From: Plantibacter elymi (nom. nud.)
GTDB lineage: Bacteria > Actinomycetota > Actinomycetes > Actinomycetales > Microbacteriaceae
Direction: 5' to 3'
Assembly: GCF_900177795.1 (NCBI RefSeq)
Contig: NZ_FXWJ01000004.1
Span: 372,001-436,000 of the forward strand
DNA length: 64,000 nucleotides
The notes under the pieces are model-generated. The model saw only the letters and a list, made by a program, of their open reading frames with translations, was not told where the DNA came from and searched no databases. How positions within the stretch are numbered: the stretch's first letter is position 1; each line of letters starts with the position of its first letter. Below, in pieces: positions 9,320 through 18,131 of this stretch. The position numbers were made by a program, and so were the translations under genes.

Positions 9320-9347
9320 TTGGATTCGGCCGTTTCATCCGTATGCT
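9320..9347 (+). promoter_or_regulatory. promoter of the tRNA-Glu gene (TTGGAT-16-TATGCT)
   Basis: TTGGAT and TATGCT are separated by 16 bases. The -10 ends 35 bases before the mature tRNA-Glu, and the stretch is AT-richer than its surroundings. Confidence 0.55.
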
Positions 9348-9382
9348 TGTCGCTCGGTAGTCATGAAGCTTCAGGGCTTCGC

Positions 9383-9455
9383 GGCCCTATCGTTTAGCGG
9401 CCTAGGACACCGCCCTTTCACGGCGGCAGCACGGGTTCGAATCCCGTTGGGGTCA
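9383..9455 (+). tRNA. tRNA-Glu (TTC anticodon)
   Basis: A full 73-base cloverleaf is seen. The acceptor arm GGCCCTA pairs with TGGGGTC, and the anticodon stem CCGCC/GGCGG holds loop CTTTCAC with anticodon TTC. The T arm is ACGGG-TTCGAAT-CCCGT. The discriminator is A, followed by an encoded CCA. It is the first of three tRNAs. Confidence 0.97.
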
Positions 9456-9492
9456 CCACCGACTACTGGAAAAACAGCCGCTCGGATTCAGG

Positions 9493-9498
9493 TATAGT
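9493..9498 (+). promoter_or_regulatory. -10 element (TATAGT) before tRNA-Asp
   Basis: TATAGT lies 77 bases before tRNA-Asp in a relatively AT-rich spacer. A weak TGGAAA stands about 20 bases upstream as a possible -35. This suggests the tRNA-Asp unit has its own promoter. Confidence 0.45.
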
Positions 9499-9575
9499 GA
9501 GTCTGCGCGACTGCGAGAAGCACCGAGGAACACCAGCATCACCGCAGTTCGTATCACCAGCAATTCAACATGTAT

Positions 9576-9649
9576 GGCCCTGTAGCGCAGTTGGTTAGCG
9601 TGCCGCCCTGTCACGGCGGAGGTCGCGGGTTCAAGTCCCGTCAGGGTCG
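9576..9649 (+). tRNA. tRNA-Asp (GTC anticodon)
   Basis: A 74-base cloverleaf: acceptor GGCCCTG pairs with CAGGGTC, the anticodon loop is CTGTCAC in a CCGCC/GGCGG stem, the T arm is GCGGG-TTCAAGT-CCCGT, and the discriminator is G. CCA is not encoded. Confidence 0.97.
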
Positions 9650-9659
9650 CAAAAGGTCG

Positions 9660-9692
9660 GAAGCCCTCTCGCAAGGGAGGGCTTCTGCTTTT
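9660..9692 (+). terminator. intrinsic terminator after tRNA-Asp
   Basis: A 9-base stem, GAAGCCCTC/GAGGGCTTC, with an 8-base loop is followed by TGCTTTTG. It lies 11 bases after the tRNA. Confidence 0.7.
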
Positions 9693-9727
9693 GAGACATC
9701 GTCGCCGTTCGTGCAGCTGATGTACTC

Positions 9728-9800
9728 GGCTCTGTAGCTCAGTTGGTAGAGCGCACGACTGAAAATCGTGAGGTCACGGGATCGACGCCCGTCGGAGCCA
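9728..9800 (+). tRNA. tRNA-Phe (GAA anticodon)
   Basis: A 73-base cloverleaf: acceptor GGCTCTG pairs with CGGAGCC, and the anticodon loop CTGAAAA lies in stem CACGA/TCGTG. The T arm is ACGGG-ATCGACG-CCCGT. Here the first loop base, normally T54, is A. The discriminator is A. Confidence 0.95.
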
Positions 9801-9802
9801 CG

Positions 9803-9843
9803 GAACCCCCACCTAGCTTCTACATGGTGGGGGTTCTTTTTTT
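9803..9843 (+). terminator. intrinsic terminator after tRNA-Phe
   Basis: A perfect 11-base stem, GAACCCCCACC/GGTGGGGGTTC, is followed by a run of seven T. It is the strongest textbook terminator in the window and closes the tRNA cluster. Confidence 0.95.
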
Positions 9844-9916
9844 GCCCGGACGCCCGCGAACACCCACGCCACCGCCTGAGTTGCCATTCCTGGCCCACGG
9901 CGGACAGACTCGCACT

Positions 9917-10393
9917 GTGGAATCGAAACCGTCACGCTGGGTGACCGCCTCCGTGTTCGCGGTGCTGCTGGGGACATCGCTCGTCGCGTGCTCGGACACG
10001 AAGTACGGACTGCCACCGGACGAAGCCGTCGGCGCGTGGCGGAGTGGGGACACCCGGCTCGAGCTGGCCGACGACGGAACCTTCGAAGCCACCGCTTGGC
10101 CCTCGGACGTCCAGTGCAGTCGTGGCGACGACCCCCGCGCGGACGACCCGATCGACTTCTCCGGGACGTGGATGGTGGACAACGAGGGGACCCACCGAGA
10201 CCTCGTCCTGCATCCCGGTGACGGCGCATGCGAGACGTCCCGGATCACCTCCGACGTGCGGAGCGACGACGGTCTCGCGCGCCTGTGCGTCCACGCCCGC
10301 GGATCCTTGTCCGGCCCCGCAGAGAACTTCTTCACCCTCTATCAGGGTGATCCTCCGGAGCTCGAGGATCCGGATCGCTGCCTGAACTACTAG
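9917..10393 (+). CDS. small lipoprotein of unknown function
   Basis: A GTG start at 9917 gives 158 residues. Residues 8-24 form a lipoprotein signal (VTASVFAVLLGTSLVAC) with the lipobox LVAC, so the mature protein should be anchored outside the membrane. The mature part includes GAWRSGDTRLELADDGTFEATAWP and IDFSGTWMVDNEG, the pattern of small actinobacterial lipoproteins with a beta-sandwich that read as 'GxW...L.L..DGTF'. Four Cys in the mature part may form disulfides. The frame is open further upstream through the tRNA terminator, but that part cannot be coding. No function can be assigned. Confidence 0.8.
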   Translation: MESKPSRWVTASVFAVLLGTSLVACSDTKYGLPPDEAVGAWRSGDTRLELADDGTFEATAWPSDVQCSRGDDPRADDPIDFSGTWMVDNEGTHRDLVLHPGDGACETSRITSDVRSDDGLARLCVHARGSLSGPAENFFTLYQGDPPELEDPDRCLNY

Positions 10394-10429
10394 CCCGCGG
10401 GGGCAGACGAGTCTCGCCCGCCCGATCCC

Positions 10430-10770
10430 TGAACCTCCTCCCCGCTCCCTGAGCCTGTGGGAGGGCGCACGATCCCCGGCGGTCCCTAAGCCCCCTCCCC
10501 CGGTGCCTGAGCCTGTCGAAGGGCACTCGGAGGCACTTCGACAAGCTCAGTGACCGGAAGAGGTACATCCGCTCTCACTCCGGCCCCCGGGCAACCCTCC
10601 CTGGTCCCTGAGCAACCCCCTCCGGTCCCTGAGCCTGTCGAAGGGCCCACGAGTGCACCCCACGAATCCGGCATGCCCCCTCCGCTCCCTGAGCCTGTCG
10701 AAGGGCCCACGAGTGAACCCCACGAGTCCGGCATGCCCCCCGCTCCCTGAGCCTGTCGAAGGGCCCACGA
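10430..10770. repeat. array of CCCTGAGCCTGTCGAAGGG-type repeats
   Basis: The 442 bases between the lipoprotein and the DUF222 gene hold no gene. They carry at least six copies of a 19-base core (CCCTGAGCCTGTCGAAGGG and its inverse). Three of these, starting at 10627, 10687 and 10745, are embedded in near-identical tandem units of about 58-60 bases with GGCCCACGAGTG. The copy near 10535 is inverted relative to its neighbour at about 10505, so the pair could fold into a hairpin. Confidence 0.85.
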
Positions 10771-10835
10771 GGACACTTCCACAACCGGTACAACTCGGCA
10801 TCTGGAATGTCAGTGGTCCATGGTGGACTGGAGTC

Positions 10836-11915
10836 ATGACCGAGACCACCCTCACCGCGATCCGCGCGAGCGACGAGTACGCCGCGCGCCTCGCGGAGTT
10901 CTCGGACCACTACGCGGACATCCAGCGTCGGCGTGCTGCTCTGGACGCCGAGGAGGCCCGGCTGCTTGCTCGCTCTGCGGCCTACGCGGACGCCTTCGCA
11001 GACGTCACGGTCCCGGCGATCTTCCCGCCGGCGGAACGCCAGGCACTCTCCCGCCGGTCGACCTGCGCAGCCCTCGCGATGGCGACCCGAACGCCTGAGC
11101 GGACGGTGCAGCGCGCGACCAACGACGCGGAACGCCTCGTGAACGACGCGCCCGCGGTACTTGCGTCGCTCGAGGCCGGGCGTATCTCGGCCCGGCACGC
11201 GCAGACGATCATCGATCAACTCAGCGACGTGCCGACCGCAGGGCGCACGGTGTTCCTCGCTGAGGTCCTGGCGATCGCGGAAGAGTCCACCAACGCGAAC
11301 CTCCGGAGGCGCGCCCGCGTGCTCCGGGAGCGTCTCCACCCGGAATCGATCACCGCACGCGCCAAGCGGTCCGAGGCCGACCGCCGCGTCGAGTTCGAGC
11401 CCGCCGCCGACGGCATGGCCTGGGTGCACCTGTTCACCACCGCACCCATCGCGCAAGGCATCGCCGAGCGAGTCGAAGCAGCCGCCGCCGAATCGCGGCA
11501 GGCCGGCGACACCCGCACCTGCGCGCAGTTGCAGGCCGACGCCCTCGCTGCCCTCGCGCTCACCGGCGTCACACCCGACGACATCATGTCGAGCCCGGTG
11601 GTCCCGCACCCGATCGAAGTGCAGGAGCACATCAAGCCGACCGTGCAGATCACCGTCCCCGCGCTCACGATGGCCGGTGTCTCCGACGCACCCGGCTGCG
11701 GCAGGCGAGCCAGAGCCTGCGACCTTGATCACTCGGTCGCCTGGGAAGACGGTGGGACAACGGACGTCGGGAACCTCGCCTGTCTCTGCCGACATCACCA
11801 CCGGATGAAGCACCTCCCCGGATGGAACCTCGACCACCAGCCGGGTGGGGTGCTCGAGTGGACGACACCCGACGGAAAACACCACCGGACAGAACCGGAC
11901 CCCGCACCGTTCTGA
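10836..11915 (+). CDS. DUF222 / HNH endonuclease domain protein with apparent internal deletion
   Basis: Proteins of this actinobacterial family carry an N-terminal DUF222 helical domain and a C-terminal HNH nuclease. They are often multicopy, with an uncertain role. This one is 359 residues. The DUF222 part (RRSTCAALAMATRTPERTVQ, AGRISARHAQTIIDQL) is normal to about residue 280. Then VPALTMAGVSD runs straight into APGCGRRARACDLDHSVAWE. Family members normally have about 80-100 residues between these points. The HNH residues CDLDH and LCRHHHRMKH remain, but the first Cys-containing strand is shortened. I infer an in-frame deletion. Direct repeats flank the gene on both sides. The ATG at 10836 is chosen over a longer frame that runs into the repeats. 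Confidence 0.85.
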   Translation: MTETTLTAIRASDEYAARLAEFSDHYADIQRRRAALDAEEARLLARSAAYADAFADVTVPAIFPPAERQALSRRSTCAALAMATRTPERTVQRATNDAERLVNDAPAVLASLEAGRISARHAQTIIDQLSDVPTAGRTVFLAEVLAIAEESTNANLRRRARVLRERLHPESITARAKRSEADRRVEFEPAADGMAWVHLFTTAPIAQGIAERVEAAAAESRQAGDTRTCAQLQADALAALALTGVTPDDIMSSPVVPHPIEVQEHIKPTVQITVPALTMAGVSDAPGCGRRARACDLDHSVAWEDGGTTDVGNLACLCRHHHRMKHLPGWNLDHQPGGVLEWTTPDGKHHRTEPDPAPF

Positions 11916-11927
11916 CCCCCGCAGGTC

Positions 11928-12150
11928 CCTGAGCCTGTCGAAGGGTTCTTCGTGGGCACTTCGACAAGCTCACTGACCGGGAGAGGTGCACCCGGAACGA
12001 TGAGGCGTCCTCGTGGGCACTTCGACAGGCTCAGTGACCGGAAGAAGTGCACCCGGAACGATGAGGCGTCCTCGTGGGCACTTCGACAGGCTCAGTGACC
12101 GGGCTGGACTGTGCTCGCACGCTTCCGGTCCCTGAGCCTGTCGAAGGGCA
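11928..12150. repeat. 61-bp tandem repeat and CTTCGACAGGCTCAG repeats
   Basis: The 342 bases after the DUF222 gene hold no other gene. They carry three tandem copies of a 61-base unit (starting near 11950, 12011 and 12072) containing GGGCACTTCGACAGGCTCAG and GTGCACCCGGAACGATGAGG. Flanking copies of the inverse core CCTGAGCCTGTCGAAGGG lie near 11928 and 12131. The cores are the reverse complement of those at 10430-10770. Confidence 0.85.
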
Positions 12151-12257
12151 GTCGGGGTGCGTTCGCTCGGTGCGCGGCAAGACTTCCGTCGGCTCACATC
12201 GTGCACCTCCGTCCGCAAGCCCCAGACATCTGGAGACCATCGCGACAGACTGGTCGC

Positions 12258-12716
12258 ATGAGTTCTGCAGACGACCGCACCACCGACGGACCCGACGACG
12301 CACACCGAGTCCCCGCAGGGGTCGACGACGCGACCGTGGAAGCGGTCGGCAAAGTGACCGAGGCGCTCGAGGTCGTCGAGCAGGCACGCGGCATGCTCTA
12401 CGGCTTCCATCGCCTGACCGGAAAGGCTGACCTCGCGCTCGGCGAAGCCGCCGACGCCCTGCGTGAAGCAGGACACGACGCCCTCGCCGACCGGATCGAC
12501 ACCGAGCTGGTCGGACGCAACGTCATCGACGGACGCTGGACGTTCCAGATCGTCGAGGACTACGACGGCAACTACTGGGAACCGTTCCGCACGCTCGAGG
12601 CGGAGGTCCGCAACGAACTGGCGGGCGGTCGCCGCCACCTCGCGGAAGCCGCCATGAAGGAGGACCGCCGCACGCACGGCGCGCCCCACCACGAAGCCAC
12701 ACCGCCGACGGTCTGA
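12258..12716 (+). CDS. conserved actinobacterial hypothetical protein
   Basis: This is a 152-residue soluble acidic protein with no signal or membrane segment. A disordered acidic N-terminus of about 30 residues precedes two probable helices (VEAVGKVTEALEVVEQARGMLYGFHRL; LGEAADALREAGHDALAD). Next comes a conserved-looking GRNVIDGRWTFQIVEDYDGNYWEPFRTLE and a basic tail. I have the impression of a family found next to housekeeping genes in many actinobacteria, but I cannot name its function. The ATG at 12258 follows a -10-like CAGACT by 6 bases, so it may be leaderless. Confidence 0.75.
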   Translation: MSSADDRTTDGPDDAHRVPAGVDDATVEAVGKVTEALEVVEQARGMLYGFHRLTGKADLALGEAADALREAGHDALADRIDTELVGRNVIDGRWTFQIVEDYDGNYWEPFRTLEAEVRNELAGGRRHLAEAAMKEDRRTHGAPHHEATPPTV

Positions 12717-12758
12717 AGCCGCACGGCATCAGGGCCGCAGGCCGTTAGGCTCGATCCG

Positions 12759-13358
12759 ATGACCGATGCACCCGTTTCCCGGACCAAGTTCTCCCGCCAA
12801 CGGGTGATCGTCGGAGCCGCCGAGTTCGCCGACACGCACGGCGCCGACGCCCTCACGCTCGCCGCCCTGGCCCGCGAGCTCGACACCTCGGCACCGGCCC
12901 TCCTCAAGCACGTCCGCAGCACTGAGGACCTCCGCGCCGCCGTCGCCCAGCTCGCCCTCGCCCAACTGGCCAGCGGACTCGACATCGCGACGAACGGCCT
13001 GAGCGGGTCCCCCGCACTCACTGCACTGGCCGACGGGTACCGCCGCTTCGCCCTCGCCTATCCCGGTCGGTACGCCCTCGCGTTCTCGATCGAGGACGTC
13101 CGCGCCGACTCCGGCGAGCCGGCCGACCGCGAGCTCGTGATGCTCGTCGAACGAGCATTGGCGGGGCGCGGTCTCGACAGCGTGGCGATGACGGACGCGG
13201 GACGCATCGTCCGGGCGGCCTTCCACGGCTTCGTGTCCCTCGAGCTCGTCGGCGGCTTCACCCGCGGCGCCGACCCCGCCACCAGCTACGCTGCCCTCGT
13301 GGACCTGCTCGACCATTCGTCCGCGCTCGGCTCACGCCACCTCCAGGAGACGCCATGA
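12759..13358 (+). CDS. TetR/AcrR family transcriptional regulator
   Basis: A 199-residue repressor-type protein. The N-terminal helix-turn-helix spans roughly residues 11-58 (RQRVIVGAAEFADTHG, ALTLAALARELDTSAPALLK). The C-terminal ligand domain has the TetR_C_33 (WHG-type) pattern: LADGYRRFALAYPGRYALAF and FHGFVSLELVGGF. Its stop overlaps the ATG of the arsenate-reductase-like gene (ATGA), so the two are coupled and the regulator may control it. TAGGCT stands 7 bases before the ATG, which suggests a leaderless transcript. Confidence 0.9.
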   Translation: MTDAPVSRTKFSRQRVIVGAAEFADTHGADALTLAALARELDTSAPALLKHVRSTEDLRAAVAQLALAQLASGLDIATNGLSGSPALTALADGYRRFALAYPGRYALAFSIEDVRADSGEPADRELVMLVERALAGRGLDSVAMTDAGRIVRAAFHGFVSLELVGGFTRGADPATSYAALVDLLDHSSALGSRHLQETP

Positions 13359-13960
13359 CCACCACGCCCGCCACCACCCCCACCGTCCTCTTCGTCTGCG
13401 TGCACAACGCCGGTCGCTCCCAGATCGCAGCCGGCTTCCTCGGCGCCCTCGCCGGCGACCGGGTCGAGGTGCTGTCGGCCGGGAGCGAACCGAAGGACCG
13501 GATCAACACCGTGGCGGTGGAGGCGATGGCCGAACACGGTGTCGACATCACCGCAGCCGTGCCCCGCATCCTCACGACCGACGCCGTCCGGGCGTCCGAC
13601 GCGGTCATCACGATGGGCTGTGGCGACGCCTGCCCGATCTTCCCCGGCAAACGCTACGAGGACTGGGAACTCGAGGACCCTGCCGGCCAGGGCATCGAGG
13701 CCGTCCGCCGCATCCGCGACGACATCGAGGAGCGGATCGCCGCACTGTTCGTCGAACTCGTGCCGGCTGAGGCGTCCGAGTTCCCGGCCGCCATCGGCTC
13801 GGTCGCCCACGAAGCGCTCGGCGCGCGCGGGTTCACCCGGTTCGAGCAGCTCACGCGGGTCTCCCCCGCCGCCCTGCTCCGCATCCACGGCGTCGGCCCG
13901 AAGGCCGTCGGCGTCCTGACCGCCGAACTCGCAGCCCGCTCGCTCGCCTTCGCCTCCTGA
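13355..13960 (+). CDS. arsenate reductase / low-molecular-weight phosphatase fold protein with C-terminal helix-hairpin-helix
   Basis: Residues 9-135 match the ArsC (mycothiol-type) branch of the LMW phosphatase fold. VLFVCVHNAGRSQIA is the nucleophile P-loop, followed by LSAGSEPKDRINTVAVEAM, ITMGCGDACPIFPGKRYEDWEL, and PAGQGIEAVRRIRDDI. These enzymes reduce arsenate through a mycothiol adduct and mycoredoxin. At 201 residues it is about 65 longer than ArsC alone. The extra tail (FTRFEQLTRVSPAALLRIHGVGPKAVGVL) looks like a helix-hairpin-helix unit, usually a DNA- or protein-binding module. There is no ArsB/Acr3 neighbour. The pairing with a TetR regulator suggests local control, but the true substrate is uncertain. 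Confidence 0.85.
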   Translation: MTTTPATTPTVLFVCVHNAGRSQIAAGFLGALAGDRVEVLSAGSEPKDRINTVAVEAMAEHGVDITAAVPRILTTDAVRASDAVITMGCGDACPIFPGKRYEDWELEDPAGQGIEAVRRIRDDIEERIAALFVELVPAEASEFPAAIGSVAHEALGARGFTRFEQLTRVSPAALLRIHGVGPKAVGVLTAELAARSLAFAS

Positions 13961-14036
13961 GCGCGATCGTCGGCAAGCGCCCAGCATCGGCACGCAACCC
14001 CATTGCCCAGCGCGACACCCGTCGTATCGTGGTCGT

Positions 14037-14177
14037 ATGAGCAAGCACGCAGCGAACGACGACAACCTCCCCGAGGACCACGAGACCACCGAGGACTCCA
14101 TCGAGCAGGAGGTCGACGGCGAGGACACGTTCCTCCCCGTCGCCGAGCCGACCACCGGTCCCGCCCCCGCCCCGTAA
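14037..14177 (+). CDS. small acidic protein, 46 aa
   Basis: I translated this short frame by hand: MSKHAANDDNLPEDHETTED, then SIEQEVDGEDTFLPVAEP and a Thr/Gly/Pro/Ala tail. It is strongly acidic and probably disordered. TATCGT lies 6 bases before the ATG, which fits a leaderless start and supports expression. Codon use (C or G in nearly every third position) matches real genes in the window. It has no recognised family. Confidence 0.6.
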   Translation: MSKHAANDDNLPEDHETTEDSIEQEVDGEDTFLPVAEPTTGPAPAP

Positions 14178-14203
14178 CCCGAGACACCTCCGGACACCGC
14201 GGC

Positions 14204-14965
14204 TCAGGGGCCGACGAGTGCCCGGAGGTCGCGCAGGGAGCCGTCGAAGACGTTCACATCGATGAACTCCTCCTTGCCGACGTACCCGGGCATCCGTTCC
14301 CGGCTGGTGTACTGCCAGAGGTCCCACGCCCGCCCGTCCGACAGGACCGGCGGCGTGACGACCGAGCGGATCCACATCGGGTTCCGCTCGTACGAGCCCG
14401 TGAGGAACGCGTCGTAGTACCGCATGGTGGCGTAGATGATCGGCGGCCGACCGTAGTGCTCCTCGAGTGCTGCGAGGAGTGGATCGAGCACGGCGGCGAC
14501 CCGCTCGGCGCTCGGTGGCGTGCGGCAGTAGTCGGCGTAGCACTCGAGATCGATGGTGATCGGGAGAGCGCCCGCCGTGACCGGCACGGTGTCGAAGATG
14601 TTCTGCGCCTGCGTCTCGGCCGGGCTGTCGAAACTCAGGAAGTGGTAGGCCCCGATGAGCAAGCCGGTCTCGTCGGCCGCCCGCTGTGCACCCGCCCAGT
14701 TCGCGGCGAACCGTTCGTCCTGATCACCGGATCCCTCGGTCGCCTTCATGATCGCGAAGTCGATGGGCTGAGCCGCGAGGACGTCCCAGTCGATCTCGCC
14801 CTGGTACGAGGAGACGTCGACACCGCGCACCGCGTACGAGGCGGCCAGGATGGCGTTCGGGCGCACGAGCCCCATGGCGACGAGCGCCGCGCAGATCCCG
14901 CCGATCGCGAGCGTGCCGGCGGTCCCGACGACGAGCGGCCACCAGCGTCTCCAGAATCGGTTCAT
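14204..14965 (-). CDS. GH25 family lysozyme, membrane-anchored
   Basis: GH25 muramidases cut the glycan strands of peptidoglycan. This 253-residue protein has one N-terminal transmembrane or signal-anchor segment (about residues 10-32), then VRGVDVSSYQGEIDWDVLA with the conserved first Asp near residue 50. The barrel continues with DFAIMKATEGSG, IGAYHFLSF and the catalytic-site strand ITIDLECYADYC, then PPIIYATMRYYDAF and WQYTSRERMPGYVGKEEFIDVNVF. The motif set is complete, so it should be active. It stands alone between convergent and unrelated neighbours. Confidence 0.93.
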   Translation of the reverse strand: MNRFWRRWWPLVVGTAGTLAIGGICAALVAMGLVRPNAILAASYAVRGVDVSSYQGEIDWDVLAAQPIDFAIMKATEGSGDQDERFAANWAGAQRAADETGLLIGAYHFLSFDSPAETQAQNIFDTVPVTAGALPITIDLECYADYCRTPPSAERVAAVLDPLLAALEEHYGRPPIIYATMRYYDAFLTGSYERNPMWIRSVVTPPVLSDGRAWDLWQYTSRERMPGYVGKEEFIDVNVFDGSLRDLRALVGP

Positions 14966-15010
14966 CGACTCACTCTGTCATGTCTCGGCCCTGTCCCGGT
15001 GCAGGAGGCC

Positions 15011-16083
<1,073 letters not shown>

Positions 16084-16087
<4 letters not shown>

Positions 16088-16899
16088 CGCGCCACTCCGG
16101 CGGCGGTCCGTCCACGGCGGATCGACCCCTGCGCCCCAGCGACCCCGACGACGAGCACGGCCACGACGACGAGGACGAGTGACAGCGCGACCGCGGCGTC
16201 GGGATCGGTCTCGCGCTGCAGGTAGATCTCGAGCGGCAGCGTCCGGGTGACCCCCTGCAGACTGCCCGCGAAGGTGAGGGTCGCCCCGAACTCGCCGAGG
16301 GCCCGCGCGAACGAGAGGATCGCGCCCGACACGACGGCGGGCGCGAGGAGCGGCAGCGTGACGGTGCGGAAGACGGTGGTGGGACGTGCGCCGAGCGTCG
16401 CGGCGACGGCCTCGTACCGCGCGCCGGTCGTGCGGATCGCCCCCTCCAGGCTCAGCACGAGGAACGGCAGGGCGACGAACGTCTGGGCGAGCACGACGGC
16501 GGTCGTGGAGAACGCGATGTCGATCCCGGCGTCCGCGAGTGCCGGTCCGAGCAGGCCGAGCCGACCGAAGGTGTAGAGCAGGGCGATCCCGCCGACGACG
16601 GGCGGGAGCACGAGCGGGAGGAGGACGAGTGACCGCAGCAGCCGTTGCCCCGGGAACCGGGTGCGCGCGAGGACGAGGGCGAGCGGCACGCCGAACACGA
16701 TGCAGAGGGCCGTCGCGAGTGACGACGTCCGCAGACTCAGCCCGAGCGCCGCGACCGACGACTCGGAGGTGACGAGTGCACCGAAGTCCGCCCAGTCCAC
16801 GCGCAGGACGATCGCGACGAGCGGCAGCAGGACGAACGCCGCGCCGACCATGGCGACGACGACGATCCAGCGGGGCACCCCCGAGCCGAGTTCCCTCAC
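16084..16899 (-). CDS. modB: molybdate ABC transporter permease
   Basis: A 271-residue inner-membrane permease with about six transmembrane helices. The BPD-transport EAA-type loop lies near residues 170-195 ([24 protein letters not shown]), where ModC docks. [19 protein letters not shown] and [20 protein letters not shown] are typical of ModB. The modA stop lies 4 bases upstream. Confidence 0.93.
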
Positions 16900-16903
16900 G
16901 GGG

Positions 16904-17713
16904 TCACGGTGCGCCGAAGCCTGCGTCGGCGAGCACCCGCTGTCCCTCGGCGCTCACGACGTAGGCCGCGAAGGCCGCCGCGACCGTGGGGTTCGCGCTC
17001 CCCGCGAGCGGCGCGATCGGGTAGGTGTTGACGGCCTCCGACGACTCGGGGAAGGTGATGCCCTCCACGGCGTCGCCGGCCGCGATGACGTCGGTCACGT
17101 AGACGAGCCCGGCGTCGGCCTCGCCCGAGGTCACCTTGCCGAGGACGTCGGTGACCGACGACTCCTCGCTGACCGGGCTCAGCGCGACACCCGTGGCGTC
17201 CTCGACGGCGTCGGTGGCCGCTCCACAGGGGACCTGCGGCGCGCACACGACCGTCTTGACGCCCGGACGGGCGAGGTCGGCGAACGTTTTCACGCCGGCG
17301 GGGTTCGACGGGGGCACGGCGATCTGCAGGACGTTGGTCGCGAAGTCGACCGGGTCGCCCTCGACGAGTTCGGCATCGGCGAGCTTCGCCATGTTCTTCT
17401 CGTCCGCGGAGGCGAACACGTCTCCGGGGGCTCCGTTCGTGAGCTGCGTGACGAGGTCGGAGGATCCGGCGAAGGTCAACTCGACGGTCGTACCGGGGTG
17501 CGCCTCCTCGAAGTCCTCCGCGAGTGCGGTGAAGGTCGTCTTGAGCGACGCCGCCGCGTAGACCGTGATGGAACCGCTGAGCTCGTCCGCCGTGGCCGAG
17601 GCGGCCGGTGTCGCGGCCGGGGCCGCGCATGCGGACGCTGCGAGCAGGACCCCGGTGCCGAGGGCGAGTGCGCTGAGCAGTCGGAAGCATCGACGGGGTG
17701 CGGTGCGGTTCAT
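16904..17713 (-). CDS. modA: molybdate ABC transporter substrate-binding lipoprotein
   Basis: A 269-residue lipoprotein that captures molybdate outside the membrane. The signal ends in the lipobox ASAC (Cys 29). The mature protein begins [20 protein letters not shown], the family signature, with binding-site segments [27 protein letters not shown] and [13 protein letters not shown]. Substrate could be tungstate instead. Its ATG overlaps the stop of the HTH-TOBE gene. Confidence 0.94.
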   Translation of the reverse strand: MNRTAPRRCFRLLSALALGTGVLLAASACAAPAATPAASATADELSGSITVYAAASLKTTFTALAEDFEEAHPGTTVELTFAGSSDLVTQLTNGAPGDVFASADEKNMAKLADAELVEGDPVDFATNVLQIAVPPSNPAGVKTFADLARPGVKTVVCAPQVPCGAATDAVEDATGVALSPVSEESSVTDVLGKVTSGEADAGLVYVTDVIAAGDAVEGITFPESSEAVNTYPIAPLAGSANPTVAAAFAAYVVSAEGQRVLADAGFGAP

Positions 17714-18114
17714 GAGCTCGCCTTCGGGGTCTCGATGAGGACCGTCGTGGCCTTCACGACGGCGATGGCCGTGGACCCGAGTTCGAGACCGAGTTCACGT
17801 ACGGCCTCACTACTCATGAGCGACACCACCCGGTGCGGCCCGCACTGCAGTTCCACCTGCGCCATGACCGTGTCCATCGTGATGTCGGTGACGATGCCGA
17901 CGAAGCGGTTGCGCGCGGAGCGTCCGATCTCCGAGGGGTCGACGGGGAGGACGGCGTTCTGTCGGGCCAGTCGAGCGAGCGACAGGCCGTCGACGACCGC
18001 TCGGCCCCCCTCGTCCTTCGCGCTGACGAGTGCGCCCTGGTCGATCCAACGACGGACGGTGTCATCACTGACCCCGAGGAACAGCGCGGCGTCTCGGATA
18101 CGGATCTGCGGCAT
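17710..18114 (-). CDS. HTH (MerR/excisionase-like) plus TOBE domain molybdate-responsive regulator
   Basis: A 134-residue protein that leads the modABC operon. Residues 1-55 form an excisionase/MerR-type helix-turn-helix (RIRDAALFLGVSDDTVRRWID). Residues 65-130 are a single TOBE/molbindin domain (SARNRFVGIVTDITMDTVMAQVEL, followed by VVSLMSSEAVRELGLELGS), which binds molybdate oxyanions. It is a plausible autoregulator and repressor of the operon. TAGCCT lies 6 bases before the ATG, so the transcript is probably leaderless. Two 12-base direct repeats just upstream are the likely operators. Confidence 0.88.
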   Translation of the reverse strand: MPQIRIRDAALFLGVSDDTVRRWIDQGALVSAKDEGGRAVVDGLSLARLARQNAVLPVDPSEIGRSARNRFVGIVTDITMDTVMAQVELQCGPHRVVSLMSSEAVRELGLELGSTAIAVVKATTVLIETPKASS

Positions 18115-18131
18115 GCAGACAGGCTACTGCA

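Noticed and set aside
9743-9916. Upstream extension of the lipoprotein frame to 9743
   Set aside because: It would read through tRNA-Phe and its terminator; the lipobox position fits the GTG at 9917.
10430-12150. CRISPR array around the DUF222 gene
   Set aside because: Repeats are tandem with near-identical intervening sequence rather than unique spacers, and no cas genes are present.
9383-12750. Integrated element at the tRNA cluster
   Set aside because: No integrase, no duplicated tRNA 3' end and no phage genes; a DUF222/HNH gene alone is not evidence of an element.
13286-14197. 303-codon frame antisense to the TetR and ArsC genes
   Set aside because: A shadow of two well-recognised plus-strand genes, with no domain of its own.
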